A stretch of 64,000 nt of DNA, from assembly GCA_029945375.1 (NCBI GenBank), contig CM057060.1:1984001-2048000 (forward strand), read 5' to 3'. Every line of letters starts with the position of its first letter. Positions within the stretch are counted from its first letter, which is position 1. Of this stretch, positions 25,202 to 38,278 are shown piece by piece. This stretch comes from Agaricus subrufescens (taxonomy: Eukaryota > Basidiomycota > Agaricomycetes > Agaricales > Agaricaceae). The position numbers were made by a program, and so were the translations under genes. A model generated the notes under the pieces. It ran no database searches. It saw only the letters and a list, made by a program, of their open reading frames with translations, and was not told the origin of the DNA.

Positions 25202-27678
25202 TACCAGGAAATAAGATCCTTACATCACCTGGACTTGATGCATGGGGGATGAGTACAGCCTCCAGGCCTCAATTGTCTGTAGAGTTCATTGCCATCTGGT
25301 GTATCTGACCTGCTGCAAGCATATTGAGCCTATGAAAACATTGTTAGAAGGGTTTAATCACCATGACTATTTATCTGATCACTGTCCACTCCTTCATTCA
25401 TTACTGTAATATGATTGCAGTCAAGTGTAGGTCAAAACATACAGCAGGAACTCATACTGTTAATGGAGTGAATGCTGCTTTGATTATAGTTGATATCTTC
25501 CATAGGTGACACAGTGTCATTAGGACATATTGCACCTGTATAAGAGCAGAAAAGAGTTCAAGTCATCTGCAAATTTTGAAGAACATACCTGTCATAGCAA
25601 TGTAGTGGCTATTACCTGCCTCAGATTTATTTTCTTGACCATGTTGGGTCCTGGTCAAGTGTCCAGTTGAGGGCGCTGATAGAGGTGCTGATACTATATT
25701 ATCTAATGCTTGGAGTCAGTATGCTCTGCCAAATTCTTGTCATTGGACCAACATTGTGTGGTTCCTGGTGTGTTATTGAAACTGTTCTGATGTAACACTG
25801 GGAAATGTTGCATAGGTGGAAGAACCTTCACAGAGACGCCATTACCTATCAGAAAGTCAGTAATGCTTGGGCACTCAAAATGGGGCAAATGCCTACCAGG
25901 CTCAAGGTATCTATGATTATTAGTTTCTTTGAATAGGGGGGGGGGCAAGGTGATGGAAACTTTCAATGTCATAGGGCTGATGAAGTCTAAACAAGGATGC
26001 TGTAGTACATCTTCAAAATTCAGAAATTACCTACTGCTCCTGAAAGGATTGTAATTGTTAACACCAGAGCAAGTGGCGTCTACAAGAGGCAGCGATGTTG
26101 TTTGCACACCAGGTCCTATATGGAAAAACAGTGATTAGAATGTAGCACTTGCAAGTTTCATGTGAGTCATACCAGCTTCGAAGTGATTGTGATTGGAGGT
26201 TGCAAAAATGTTTCCCAACCTGCCTGAACCAGGGACATTATTGATATGGCCTCAAGGAAGATTAAAGTTGAGGCTATGAGTTGGCATTTGGTACAAGGGT
26301 GCAGAATTGAAGGCATTATCTAGAGAGAACACGTGAGTGAAAAGAAGGCAAAAGGCAGACAAATTTACCTAGAGATGAGGTGATTTGGGCTCATGTACTG
26401 TGGTGTGATTGTGCTATCAGAGCCTTCATCAGTGGACATGAATTCTCCATCCGCCATTTTCGCAGGCTCCCCAACAATATCACTGAATTCAACAAACACC
26501 AAAGAGGAATCAAATTTATCTGCCAGGCCACCTGTATCTTTGGCACAGGGAAGCATTTCTTGCCCTACAGCATTAATGCTTTCATTGAAATGCATCTGTT
26601 CTTGCATTGCTTGAGCAATGGTCATGGTGGTGTCGTCATTATTAGATATATCCATAGTTTTGATCATTTTGGCAGACCCACAAGCTTTTGTTGCAGTACA
26701 GGATTTACAGAAGTCTACTATGATTGGGATTTCATTCTTCTTCTGACTATGTTTTGCATATGCTCACTGATATGGTTCTATGTCCAGGGGAGCTGACTCA
26801 TGCCTGTAGAGCATATGAGAAGTGAACTTTGGCTAATGTGAGCACTCACCTGGTAGGCCCAGTGTTAGACATGGCTGAAAAGTAAGGGGGGGAAGGGGAA
26901 GGGGGAACAAAATTGACCTATATAACAAGAGAAATGATTGCTTTTGCTCCCTGGTCAAGTTTACATGATCCAAAAAACTAGCCCTAAACAACCCTGGGCA
27001 GTGCAGTCAGAGCTCAGAGCTGGACCCTAGGTTTCAAAATCAGTTACCAACTGCCTGAACCATATTCCATGTTGTCAGCACCACAAACCAAGAGGTAAAT
27101 AATTTGTACCAACTACTATGAAACCACCATTAATGGACATATCTAGATAGTATAAGATAAAGTTGGGTGATAAAGTAGAAGACAGTCACTGTCATCAACT
27201 AGATTGAACTTGACTACAAAAAAGGATATAATGGCAAAAAGAAATGAGAAACATAAGTAATAAATGACTTTGCTGTTGATGGCAGAAAAAAATGGTTTCA
27301 TAGTGATTGCCTGAGGGAAAGTAAAGAGGTCAATGATGGTCTCAGGACAATGGATATGCTTTGTGAAGACTAATTTCAGCAAACCATCCATGTGTGATAT
27401 AATGATCTGGCCTGCCAATGAATCAATCAACAAGTCTTGCAGAAGTGGAAAGGACACACAAAATTTGCTCAGCCTAGAGTATATGATGCAATAAACATTC
27501 CCAGGATGGAAGAAGCAGGAGTCTTGTTCATTGCAGACAAGAAATTCTAGCAATACTATTCAGCACAAAAAGTGGAGCTGACTCTAATCACAGAAAAGTA
27601 CTGACCACTTGTTATAGCAAGCTTCTGTGGTTTGGACAGAGTACAATATAGTATTTCATCCGAGAGCCCCTGAAGAGT
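25202..27678. other. Decayed AT-rich region with small open frames, no recognised gene
   Basis: About 2.5 kb of CpG-poor sequence. The clearest open frame is minus 26365-26667 (MIKTMDISNNDDTTMTIAQA..., acidic, no known motif). A 136-codon minus frame at 27143-27553 is hydrophobic toward its end. Splice-like junctions occur between short frames, so this may be remains of a multi-exon minus-strand gene continuing into 27679-28059. A long purine run (GGGGGGAAGGGGAAGGGGG-like) lies near 26886-26908. Confidence 0.35.
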
Positions 27679-28059
27679 CTACTCTAAGGCATTACAGATG
27701 CAATGGATAGTTGCAAGTTGTGTGTTGATGAGCAACTTGAAATGAAGAATGTCATCTCTCCCTTCAACTTGAATTGTCAGTGTTTCTTGAACTGTTCCAA
27801 GTAGGTCATCAACCTTAAGATGATTTATCATCTGGATCTGCGCTATTTGTTGTCCAAGGGCCCCAACAATATCCCTAAGGTGCATGGTCATGCCTTTCTC
27901 TAGTTCATGCAACATCTGCTGCATCTGTTCTTGAAGATTGTGTATATTGCCCTGGATCCAATTTAATTGCTGACTTGTAGTTTGTTGTTTTGACTCATTC
28001 ATCTCAGCTGCATTGTGAATAGTTCCCATAATGATTTCAACATCATCCTTGTAGTCCAC
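27679..28059 (-). CDS. Hypothetical coiled-coil exon
   Basis: A 126-codon open frame starting MDYKDDVEIIMGTIHNAAEM. It is rich in Gln, Leu and Met in heptad-like spacing (NIHNLQEQMQQMLHELEKG, then DIVGALGQQIAQIQMINHL), so a coiled coil is likely. No family is recognised. It could be an exon of a degenerate multi-exon gene on the minus strand, or a remnant of transposon accessory protein. Its neighbours are all decayed. Confidence 0.35.
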   Translation of the reverse strand: MDYKDDVEIIMGTIHNAAEMNESKQQTTSQQLNWIQGNIHNLQEQMQQMLHELEKGMTMHLRDIVGALGQQIAQIQMINHLKVDDLLGTVQETLTIQVEGRDDILHFKLLINTQLATIHCICNALE

Positions 28060-28235
28060 CTATAAAAATATTGAGAATGAAACTTTGAATCATGACTTCA
28101 AAAAAAAGTACAGACTGAAAGTCTCTCAATAGAACTCTTGTACAGCCGTTGTGTGATCCCAATTGCAGTGACTTCTTCTTCCACTTGTGACAGCTGATGT
28201 TCAAACTGTTCCATGTACTCTAGATCCAGATAGTA

Positions 28236-31010
28236 TCAGGTATTGCCTGGATGGTAAGTTGATAATGTAAAAAAGAGCAAATTTATCCTCATACTGATGT
28301 AATTGGAGAAGACTTTTAGTACTTGCAAATGTGTTGGTAGAGGTAAGAGAGGAAAAGCAGCAGGTTCACAGGAACTAAGCACACATTTAGGTTGCTGAGA
28401 TCCCAAGTCAAACCAAGGGTTGAGCAAGCAGAGCTGGCCCAAGAAGAAAGTTATATTTGCACTTGAAGCAGGGTCAAAAGAGCTCACCACCTGAACAATC
28501 ACTAGAAATTTTTCAGCTGGTAGGACCCTGCCAAAGGACAGCGCAACTGTTAAAGAAACATGATGCATAATGAAATGTCAGCTAAGAGAGCTCGACATTT
28601 CATATTGTTATGCCTGACTGACATAACAATCTCAAGGAGCTGGACTGATTTGCATGCATCATTGATGGTGAGAGACATGAAGACACAAAGATTCAAAAGA
28701 ATATGCATGACTATGTGACAAGTATTGATTGTAACAATGACAACAAATTGATGTTAAACAACTACATACTAACCTGACTGACTGGGAATACATGTGGAAC
28801 ACAAGGGGCTCTCCCAAAATGATCAAAAAAAGTCTGACAGTAATGTCCAGCTGCAAGCCTTTCAACCTTGTCCATCACCAATTCATTCCAATGAACTTGC
28901 CCATTCACAGTTGAGGAAAATGTGAGCTGAGCAAGTAGTCTGGGTACATCCCCAGGCCAAGCCATGAGAGCTTTTTGAAATGCCTCAATGTACAGATGGG
29001 CACCTCTGGATCCAATCTTTTGCAGCAACTCCAGTAGACTCACTTGGCAGTGACATGATTGCAGTGCCTCCATCAGGCCACATCACATGCAGCTTCTGGG
29101 ATCAGATCTTGCACCCTTCTTCAGTGTCCCACATCAACTTCATCACAAGATGATCCAGAGTTGTCAACTCAGTGCAGAAGTTGTGTTCTTCAATATCCCA
29201 AATTAGTTGTTGACAACCAAGAGTAGAAAAATCCAGTCGACTCATGCAGCACCAGATGGCATGATTGTAGTACATGCATGTCTTCCTTTTTTGGAAGAGC
29301 ATGAATGAAGATCTCTTTGGCCACTTCTTTCAACTTGCTTCCTTGACAAGTCAAACAAGAGTGGTCCACAGCTGGAGTTTCCAAAGCCTGGTGACAATTG
29401 TCCACCCACACAAGTTCAAGATCTAGGGTGACTCCACATAAGTAGGTCTGCCATTGCTGAGCATTGGGGAGGGGACCCAAGTGCAGAGATCCACTTGAAA
29501 AACAAATCCAAGAGGATCAAATAACTAACCAACTGAGCATGTGCTCCAAATTCCTCTGTGCATCATCTCCACAAAATATGTTATGAGGTGGAAAAGCATA
29601 TCCTTGAAAGAGCTTTACTTCAGGATGGTTGATTACACACATAACATCAATCTTGACTTCTGTAAGTGCCTTCTTCCAGGAATCAAGGAGGCTCAGAAAA
29701 CAAGGTGTGTCTGGATCCTTAAAGAGGTGGAGATTGACTGATATGTTGGGCTTTTTTGAATGCATTCACACAACAGCCATAACTTTTGAATCTAGACAAC
29801 AATTAAAGTCTGGCCTGGCAAATGAAAAATTGCTCACATAGTTGAAAAGAAGGCAGTTTTTTTGGTTGCTTTGTCTGGCACAAACATTCTGTTGCTGATT
29901 CTGGCTTGGAGCCTTGACCAAGTAGATTAAGTTGTAGATTGCCAGGTTTCCAATTCTCAATGCTGGTGTGAATCTGTTGTGATAGGGGCCCCTGATAAAA
30001 TATTGGTGCACCAGGCCAATGTTTTGTCTCAATCCCAAGACAACCAGATCAGACTACAGGTGCCTGCATAACAATAGTTGTACTGAAAGACACCTCTGAC
30101 AATGGGCATACATACCATACTGGTATTCCTTTCTTGTGCAACTCACAAAGAACAGGAACATGGTCAGTTATGCAGCCAAGGTGAGTATTGTCAGCAGCAG
30201 GGGGTATGTATGTCTGATAAGGAGGCTGATGCTGGGTCAGTTGATGGCAAACTTTTCCTACTGATTGCAATCCTGTCCAACATCACTCGCAACTCTAAGT
30301 AGTATTGCTGAGTGGCAACAGTTGTCAGCTGGATGCCAATGAAAGGCTGAGGTGTAAAGCAGAGAGTAGATACACAATGGCACATTTTTGCAGCACAGTC
30401 ATGGGGTTTTTGGTAGTCCAAACCATTGCTGCAAACACACTGCTCAACCTCCTTCATTAAATTTGTGCAAATCTCATGCAATTCCTCTGCAATGTTGGGC
30501 AGCAGCATTCTGAATGACCTTGAGCTGATGTCCTGTCAAAAGTCATGTTCAGAAAAATTCCACCATAGATGACAGAGCAGATGCAATTTGAGGTCCCCAT
30601 TAGCCAGCTTTCAGAGGATATAAGGAAAATGTTCTTGACCATCAAAATGCCACTGTGGCCATTGACCCCAGTCCTCTGCCCCCCATCTTCCATCAACACA
30701 CATAGTAATAATCTGGTTTTCAAGGTTAACATGTGGGAGATAGTCAGTGTTAGGAGTGCTGATAATGAGTCTTTCACCTTTGCGTATGCGCAGACTTTCA
30801 TTTTCAGCAGACAAGTATGTGGAGTCCAGTTCACCAATGAGTAATGTGTTGGAAGCTTGCATATTCTCTTGCATGTGATTTATGTGAGCAGAGAACCCTT
30901 CAATGGAACTAAACAGACTCACCATCTCCAGGGCAGGTGAAGGGCTGGTAGATGGTGTCTCCATGATGGTTGCATGGCTTTTTTCCATATTCACCTATAG
31001 TCAACAAGAC
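28236..31010 (-). pseudogene. Uncharacterised multi-exon basidiomycete gene with GIPVW motif
   Basis: A series of minus-strand open blocks with exon-like joins runs from about 31000 to 28240. Blocks include MNMEKSHATIMETPSTSP (30611-30994), NIAEELHEICTNLMKEVEQ (30191-30508), GCITDHVPVLCELHKKGIPV (with WYV following, ~30100-30200), YLCGVTLDLELVWVDNCHQA (29190-29480), CMSRLDFSTLGCQQLIWDIE (29102-29302) and SRGAHLYIEAFQKALMAWPG (28762-29073). The combination of a G-C/A-F/I-T...L...GIPVW-(Y/F)-V segment and an RLDFSTLG...LIWDIEEHNF segment is one I associate with large uncharacterised families in mushroom genomes. That is recollection, not a search. Function is unknown. Stops and frame breaks suggest it is no longer functional. 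Confidence 0.5.
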
Positions 31011-31224
31011 TGAATCAGCCTTGCCAATTGCTGGAATGGACTTCTCATGATTATGTACTTACCTTAAAGATGCCTTTTGAATGCTAGTGATCTGGGAAGA
31101 AGGCGAAGGCAATTCATTTGTCACGCTCCTTGTGACTTGTGTAAGTATTTCAGAAAACGATCAGTCGTGTGATCATGCATTTAAAAACTTTCTAAATTAA
31201 TCAACCAATTGTTCTACAGCTAAA

Positions 31225-32829
31225 TTATAGCTGAACATCAGTAAGTATGCATTGAAATGGAATATGAGTGTCTGTGAGTACTACTGGTGAATGTACATAT
31301 AGAGCTCCATTCCAAAAAGTATGACAAGCCCATGAATAAGCTTGAAGGAGTGGCGGTAGTGGAACTTTGATGCGCTTTCCCTGGGCAAAGGTGCTATGAG
31401 GGTAAAGGTCAGACTCCAAGGCTACAAAAAGATCATAGCAACTGAATGCACCATCAGCATGTACAATGTTAAGATTGTTACCATTTGTAATTAATGCCAT
31501 CCAATAGAAGATTCCCTCCTGGTCACCTATGCTTTTGTTCCACTAGGCCTGGGTTTAAAAAGCTGAGGCTTTGTGAATGTGAAAGGAATGGGGTGACTCA
31601 CAGCAATGTTAGTCACATTCTGGGTAATATGACAGAACTCTGTAAAATATGATAAGGATACAAGATTCCAGATAACTATAGTAGCATGTACCTTCAATAT
31701 TTTATTGTTGTCTCCCATTGCTTCTCGATATGCAAGAGAATTATCTTGTGCTCAAGAGCAGCAATGATGCACAATCCTTCATGTGCCCATATAACTGGTG
31801 ACTGGTAGGAGATCATGGCAGGAGGGAAAAGGCACCTGTAGTCCTTCCCACTCTGCCAATTGTAGACCTGTATTTCACTTCCAGATGGAACCGTGAAATA
31901 TGGGCCTCCATTGATGATGATCTGTGGTGCATCAATACAAGCACTGGGTGAGCTCAACTGTAGCATTTGTCTAGCCATAAAAAGAATATGGCCAGTCTTG
32001 ACATCCCATGTTCTGCAGGAGTCATGAGATCCAAGGGTACAATGCAATGGGGCCACTTACATGACACCTTGTCTTTCATAAGAGACAACTAAAGTCCTCG
32101 ATGAGTTGTTGGCCCAAGCAATTCTGGTGATGTTAACATAGGTCCTGTCATATTGACCTTGGGGATTGTCCAACTTTCTGTTTAAGACCCATTTTGGTCT
32201 AGAGATTCTGTTGTCAACTGAGGGGAGCCCTTAAGTTTTTGCACCAAGTTGGTGAATACAACACATACCTATTTCCCAAATTATTACCTTGTCACTGCCT
32301 CCCAGTGCGAGAGAGCATGCATCATTACTTACTCCTATAAATTGAATTGCAGTTGTGGAGGCACAAAACCCCTGAGACTGATATTCCTGCGATCAATGTC
32401 CATTATAAGCAGCATAAAATGATGGCCATTTCACATACCTTTGCCTCAAAAGAGACCACAGTCAGATGGCCTCTTTCACAGCCAAAGAAAAGCTGATCAT
32501 CTATATTCCAGGCAACTGATAAGACTGGAACAGAGTCTCTATAAAACTGCAAGTCAAGCACCCAAGTTGTAGTATCCCATACACAGATGTGATCATTTAG
32601 TGCGACTGCTAAGTACCAACCACCTGGGGAAAAAGCAAGTGCATTTACTCAACCAGCCAGTTTGAGCTCTTTCTTGAGGGAGTAGCTGAGCATGATTGGT
32701 GTGTCAATGTTGATATGCAATGAGTAATATGGGCATACTCATAACCTCTTGTGTAATTGGTCCAAGCTGTCTAGCCAATTCAAATCTGTCCAAAAGGAGG
32801 ATGCGGGACAGCATCTTGTGTTGTATCAT
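31225..32829 (-). pseudogene. WD40-repeat protein, degenerate
   Basis: A minus-strand beta-propeller gene starting near the ATG at 32829 (MIQHKMLSRILLLDRFELAR). Blades follow: VNALAFSPGGWYLAVALNDH with ICVWDTTTW, then DSVPVLSVAWNIDDQLFFGC with ERGHLTVVSF, then SLALGGSDKVIIWEI after an intron. At 31694-32056 there are CRTWDVKTGHILF and VYNWQSGKDY. These give the WD dipeptide and AFSP...L pattern of WD40 repeats. In-frame defects exist: KLAG is followed by TGA directly before VNALAF, where CGA (Arg) would fit, a C-to-T change in a CpG. The partner or pathway is unknown. Position next to SUN and Ras-like remnants is noted without implying a shared pathway. Confidence 0.75.
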
Positions 32830-33291
32830 ACAATAGCCAAAATGGTGTTTTTTTTTCTGTGTGACAGAGCTAAGGCTTGACAATGGGCCTTACAGGGACT
32901 CAAATCAATCAAATTGGTATATACACCCAAAATCAATCATCAGTCACACTAGTCACAATTACATGACTCACTGCAAGCATTCATGAACATTGCCTGAAGA
33001 GACACTTTCTGTCCTTCTCTATTGCTGGAATGAGCGTCAGCTTGACCTCATGACCAGCCCAGTCTATATGCTCAGAGACTTCTAGTCCTCAGTGATTAAA
33101 CATACATACATACTTTCATCCCCAGCAGCAGAGATTGGTACCCAATTTGGTACCCAATGACCCTGTCCACCATTCTGGCTTTGCAAATTGGCTTGAATAG
33201 TTGATTTTGTCAAAGGGCTGCTGAATTAGAACCCTTTAAAAATTTGGCTCAAGTGGAAACCTTCCAGCTCCTGGTTCTCAATCCTCACCTG

Positions 33292-35749
33292 ATGGCTTTT
33301 TTTGAGGCCACAAAGGTGCCTGGTTCCACTCCAGTGCCCAAGCCTTTGGTATGTTCAGAAAGGCTATCCCCTTTACTCAGATTGTAATCGGCTTTTGCAG
33401 GTTTGGAGTGTAATCTCTCACATTACCCACCTTGGCCTACTCCTCTGGACCTTCACCACACTCATCACCACCCTTCTCATGATATATTATATCATTGCTG
33501 ACCTGGGTCTTGTCCCCTCATTCTTTATTGATCAATTCACATTCATAAGCAAGAGCACTCAGCTTTGCGGCCCAGGACCTTCATGTCATCATCTCAAACA
33601 ACTTGATCAACACCTTCAAAGTTCAGAGACTCAGCTCAACTCCCTTGATCACCTCTCAGAGCCTCTTCCTGAGTTCCAACTCAGCACCATCTCTTCTCAT
33701 CTTGAAGCCACTGAAGCACACATTCAGAGCCTTTCTACTGTCCTTGAAGGAGCTCACCCAAGAAATGTGGCTTTATGGGCTGATGGTGCCCAGCATATAA
33801 AGGCATTCACCTCCCCGACATATGAAGCTAAACAAAGTGGGGTGCTTCAATGCTTTTGGCACACAAAGGGTGCCTTTGTTCCACCCTCCCATGTGCTCAA
33901 TGGTGCTCCCACTTTGTACTGCTGGGAATTCCATGGCTCAAGGGGGCAATTTGCTGCTTGCCTCTCAGAAAACAGCCACCTTACTTCTCTGAGCATTTTC
34001 CATGCACATTGTTCTACCCTATCTTCCCTTGCAGCTTCTAAAGCCCCTAAATCATTCACCTTGTGGGGTTTGTACCCTGATTCTACTTTGGTCCCACAGG
34101 GCACTGCTTGGAGACCTGCCTCAGACTTTCTGACATCCTCCAATCCTCCATCTGACATACAATGTAACAATTATTTCATATCACTCTTGAATGGAACCTA
34201 TGATTTGGCTTCATCCCAGAGCCATCAATACTTTGATATTCCATCTTCCTTCTGGTGTTATGGCCCCAGCTGTTTTACGCATGAAAATGTACGTTTAATG
34301 CGGCTAGGTGTATGTATTAGACTCAAGAACAAGTAATCGATCACCCCATTAGTAATGAGATTGGTCGAGGGCATGTGTGAAGACAGGGTGAACTAGGGAT
34401 CAGTCGAGATTGCATCCACAGTTCCTAGCAGGAAAACTGTACTGTTAGGGGAAATATAATCATGTTCAAGGACTTTAAAACGGAAGTCTCGAGGCTGAGC
34501 CTAGGGAGACTTTATTGTGAATTATCATCGAGACTGGCTATGGGATGGCTCAAGGACTTAGCAGAGCGTGGTTCCTTTAGCAGACCTTATGCTAGACTGA
34601 ATCTATAACTACTACCTGCCTGATATGGAAAGGCTAGGAAATGGGTGATTTGCACATGTTGAGACTGAATGAATTGGAGCAAGGCTGTCAGAATTATCGG
34701 TTGAGACTCTGGATCAGGTAGCAATGCTGATAATCTCAAAGCAACTGGAGGCAAGACAGAAATTTGGTCTAATCAAGGACATCTTATTGATGGGTTGATC
34801 AGTGGGGGATGAGTCATGAGGGTTCCTAGACTAGGATCTAGGGTTGGAACCTTGTTAGCCAATGAAGAGCAAGGGATTTGGCAAGTGCGATGTTTGGTCA
34901 AGGAGACTGAATAGTTGAGACTGTTGATTGGTGGAAGAAGAAGAGTCGAGGAGGCTATACCCATTCAGCACTGGATATGGACTTGGTTATTTGTTTCATA
35001 TTTGTTTATTTTGTCTCAGTTTTTTATTGTGTATCATATATAGTTGCCAGTCAAGGACAAGGTTTGGAATCAAATCTTTGCCCAAGCGCTGTGCAAGTGA
35101 AATCAAGTTTGGTTAAACTTCGCAGTGTTCTAAGCATTTCTTAAAGTTCTTTCTCAACTTGGAAGGGCTTGTGTTCTGCTCAAGAGAGTATCTTCACTGG
35201 TCTAATAGGATTGCGATAGCATTCAGTGCTAGCTTGACTTGTCTTGCAGTCTGTTTTGAAGCATGAAGGCAGGTCAAGGCTCTCTGAGTTTGTTGAGGCA
35301 TCACTAGGGCAGACTCGCTATCCCTCCTAGATAGGTGTCTAACCCATACTATTGAGAACAGTCATCACAAGCTTAGCCCCTCATCACAAAGGTTCTAATC
35401 AAAATGGCACAGGTCTGGAAGAGGTCTCTATTCAGTTGAGACTTGTTTCACATTTCTATTCTACCCCTATTTTCATTTAATACTTAATTGAGACACTTAC
35501 TTTCACTTTCTTTCTGATTTATTCTCCCCACAAACCACACTCAAGACTCAGTGTATTTCAAAGGGTTGCATTTGCATTTGATTTTATATTTTTTATATTT
35601 TATTTTCCACATTTATACCGATCTAGTCTCTTCACCAGTCCATCCTACTTCAGCCAGTTGATGTTATGGTGTTGGAGGTTTTGAGTAATTGGGGAGCAAA
35701 TACCACATGTTTGTATGGCCTTGGATTTCATGTTAAACCTGTTGAATAA
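33292..35749 (+). pseudogene. SUN-domain membrane protein, split by repeat copy 3
   Basis: SUN proteins sit in the inner nuclear membrane and link it to KASH proteins. Exon 1 (33292-33348) starts MAFFEATKVPGS. A 52-nt intron (33349-33400, GTATGT...TTGCAG) joins it to a transmembrane segment (LLLWTFTTLITTLLMIYYII), a helical stretch, and a C-terminal SUN-like domain. The domain shows NVALWADGAQHIKAFTSP, HVLNGAPTLYCWEFHGSRGQ, FAACLSENSHLTSLSIFHAH and APKSFTLWGLYPDS. The frame is open up to 34255, where a 1,379-bp repeat begins. After the repeat the last SUN strand resumes (VDVMVLEVLSNWGANTTCLY) and ends with TAA at 35747-35749. Apart from the insertion I see no stop, so the gene was probably intact when hit. 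Confidence 0.82.
34256..35634 (+). repeat. Dispersed 1.38-kb repeat, copy 3 (inside the SUN gene)
   Basis: Full-length copy, TGTTATGGCCCCAGCTG to CTAGTCTCTTCA. Its immediate flanks are CTGG on the left and CCAG on the right, which are reverse complements rather than a direct target duplication. CpG sites are mostly lost but more survive than in copy 2. Translation through the left junction continues the SUN frame for about 26 foreign residues before a stop at 34334-34336. Confidence 0.9.
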
Positions 35750-38278
35750 TTGCTTAGAGACCTAAATGAAATGTGACACATTCCATATACAAATGCAAAA
35801 AAACTGTAGTCATTGGATCATGCTCACTGGGGAACAGAATAATGAATGCCTAGTATGTTGATGTTGACATCATTGCAGAGTATTGTCCTGCCATTGACAT
35901 TGCTTACATCTCATTTCTAAGAAGACTAACAATTTTCACGGCAACAAAAACTGATGTCCATGTTCCCACCACAATCCCAGATTATTTTGTTTGGTTGTCT
36001 AGCTACATTGAACTGACTGATGATACCGATCCTGAGAATTTAAAGTAGTCTTGCCACCTTTCTTCTGCCTCTGCCCCATCTCATCCTCACGTTGAGAGAG
36101 GAGAAGAGTATTTCTTTCTTACTACCCAAAAATCCTCTGATCTGTCCAAGCCAACCAAGATACATTACCCAGCACCCTCCTTTACTCATTGCCTTGAAGG
36201 TGAGGTGCATCTGACTAGCAATAACTCAGTCTGTTGACAAGTAGGAGTATGTATATTTACATCTGACCTGTACAGCCCCTGTCCTAAGTTTCACATAGCA
36301 TGGTTTGTCTTGTGAAAAAGTACACTTTTTCATTGCCACACCTAGCATCACATCACAATCCAGAAAGTCTGCTCAAACACAGAAGCCCTTAAGCATGTAT
36401 ATCTTGCATAATAGCCTTGAGAAGTCTTTATCAGACATGAGTACTATTATGGAAAGTGATGATGAGGAAGAGTCCATTCAGGTGTGTAGGAGCCCCTCTT
36501 GAAGAATAAGTAGCTGACCTCAGATGACAGAATTGTCATAGGTTTGGTAAACAGGATCTGACTCCTTTCAATGTAAAGATTGTCAGTGATTTTCTTCTTC
36601 ATTATAGCAGTCTATGTCATGACAATTTGCACATAGTGGCCTAGTGAATCACATGTACCATTGCCCACAACAAATGTCTATTTATGGTGGCAAACCACCT
36701 CAAACCTGGTTTTGTGATCAACAAGCTCACTCAATCACAGAACCACCTAGAGTTCCCAAAGGTGTTCTAGTCCCATTTAAGTCACTCTATATTTGCGACA
36801 CTGTAAATCATGGGCTCTACACAAATTGTCAAATATGGATTAACAAGAGCAATAATGGAGTTGATTGGGTGCTTGTTCAGGACATCAGCAATGGGAAGGC
36901 AATCATCAGTGATGAAGTCTACATATGTTATGTTTGCAACAAAGGTCCCCAGTGGATCAAGCAGACATCATATGTCACCTACCAGGGAAGGAAGGCACAT
37001 CATGATAGATGAAATATTTTCTCTCTCTACAATACTGATACTTTGGGACTGCTGCAATAAATCATAGTTTTTGTTGTGTTGGCCACTGGCCAGGGATCAT
37101 GTGATGCTGACTTGCAAATGTGAGTGCAGCATCACAATCAACTGCTACCTCTATGTCACAAACCTTGATGGACAGAGAAAGGCCACCTTGGCCTTCTTTT
37201 ACCCTTTGAAAAGCTCAGAAACAGCCATTTTGGCCTTTCTATGCATTTCTCCGATGAATGGTCTGCTTGACCTTCAATTGATGGGCTGACTCAAGTGTTC
37301 ACCCCAACAAATTGAATGCTCTGCTTACTGTGTTTCCCCTCCTGGATTAGCATTCTGTGTTAAGAGCATAAACTCTTCATCACAATTCTCTCCTTCTGTG
37401 CTGATTATGGAATGACAGAGGTTCTGGAGTTGTAAGGTGAATCCGTCTGGCCAGGGTGACAAAAAATCCTTGTTTGGATTTTATCACACAGGTTTCTGGA
37501 GTGGTTGAAAAGTGGGGTCATAAATGGGTAAGTGGTCAAGCTCATCTACCAGACTAGTACTCATTATTGTTCACACTTCAATACATCAATTTCCCATCTA
37601 CTGAATTATCATTTGCAAATATGGAAAACCCTCCTGAAAAATCCCAGTGGCTTTTGTATCTTTGCATCCTTCACCTGGGCTGAACCCACCTGATTTTTCA
37701 CCAATTAGGGCAGTTCGAGGATCTCAAGTTCATTTTTGGTGGCAGGTTTATGTTTTGTGGTAGTGGGATCATTTCGCAGGCAAGTGACATCCTGAATACA
37801 TCCCATCATCTAACTATTGCAAAGAATCACTCCTCATTGCCTATTGCATGTGATCCTATGCCACTGTTGTCTCTTGATTCAGGGACAACTCTCACAGTAG
37901 GTGACCTTCTGGTCTATCTCACGGAATTCTGACAGATGGCCAAGAACTTGATGCAACCAACACTTCATATGGTGGAATTGCCCTTGTTGACAAATGACAA
38001 CACCATGCCAGATGATTATTGTCAAATTTTTGCCAGACTTGGAGCTGGCGTTCCGTTATCTGCAACCTCTTCTCCCATTGTGGTTCAAGTTTGGCACAGT
38101 TGTGGTCCCAATATAGATTTATTTCCTTGTTCTATAAAGTGTCACTGACAACTCCAATCATTGATTTCTTCTGGCTACAGGAGGGTTTTACCCAACCCTG
38201 GTTCAGCACCATATCAATCTTAGATTGTTAGTAAAAAGATCGGTCTTCTATTGCCCCTGGTTTGAGTTTACCCACCAA
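35750..38278 (+). pseudogene. Decayed coding remnants of unknown family
   Basis: Several plus-strand open frames with splice-like breaks are present. One near 35890-36040 contains ISFLRRLTIFTATKTDVHVP and PDYFVWLSSYIELTDDTDPE. Another at 36305-36502 ends STIMESDDEEESIQV. A third at 36644-37012 contains YICYVCNKGPQWIKQTSYV, and a fourth lies at 37936-38148. They may be pieces of one or two multi-exon genes, but I could not build a continuous model and recognise no domain. CpG depletion matches the surrounding island. Confidence 0.3.

Noticed and set aside
34255..35638. Repeat copy 3 as a spliced intron of the SUN gene (it begins GT and ends CACCAG)
   Set aside because: The only GT at the left edge leaves the upstream exon in phase 2, while the downstream exon needs phase 0, so splicing would frameshift. 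Other copies of the repeat do not keep GT...AG ends in genes.
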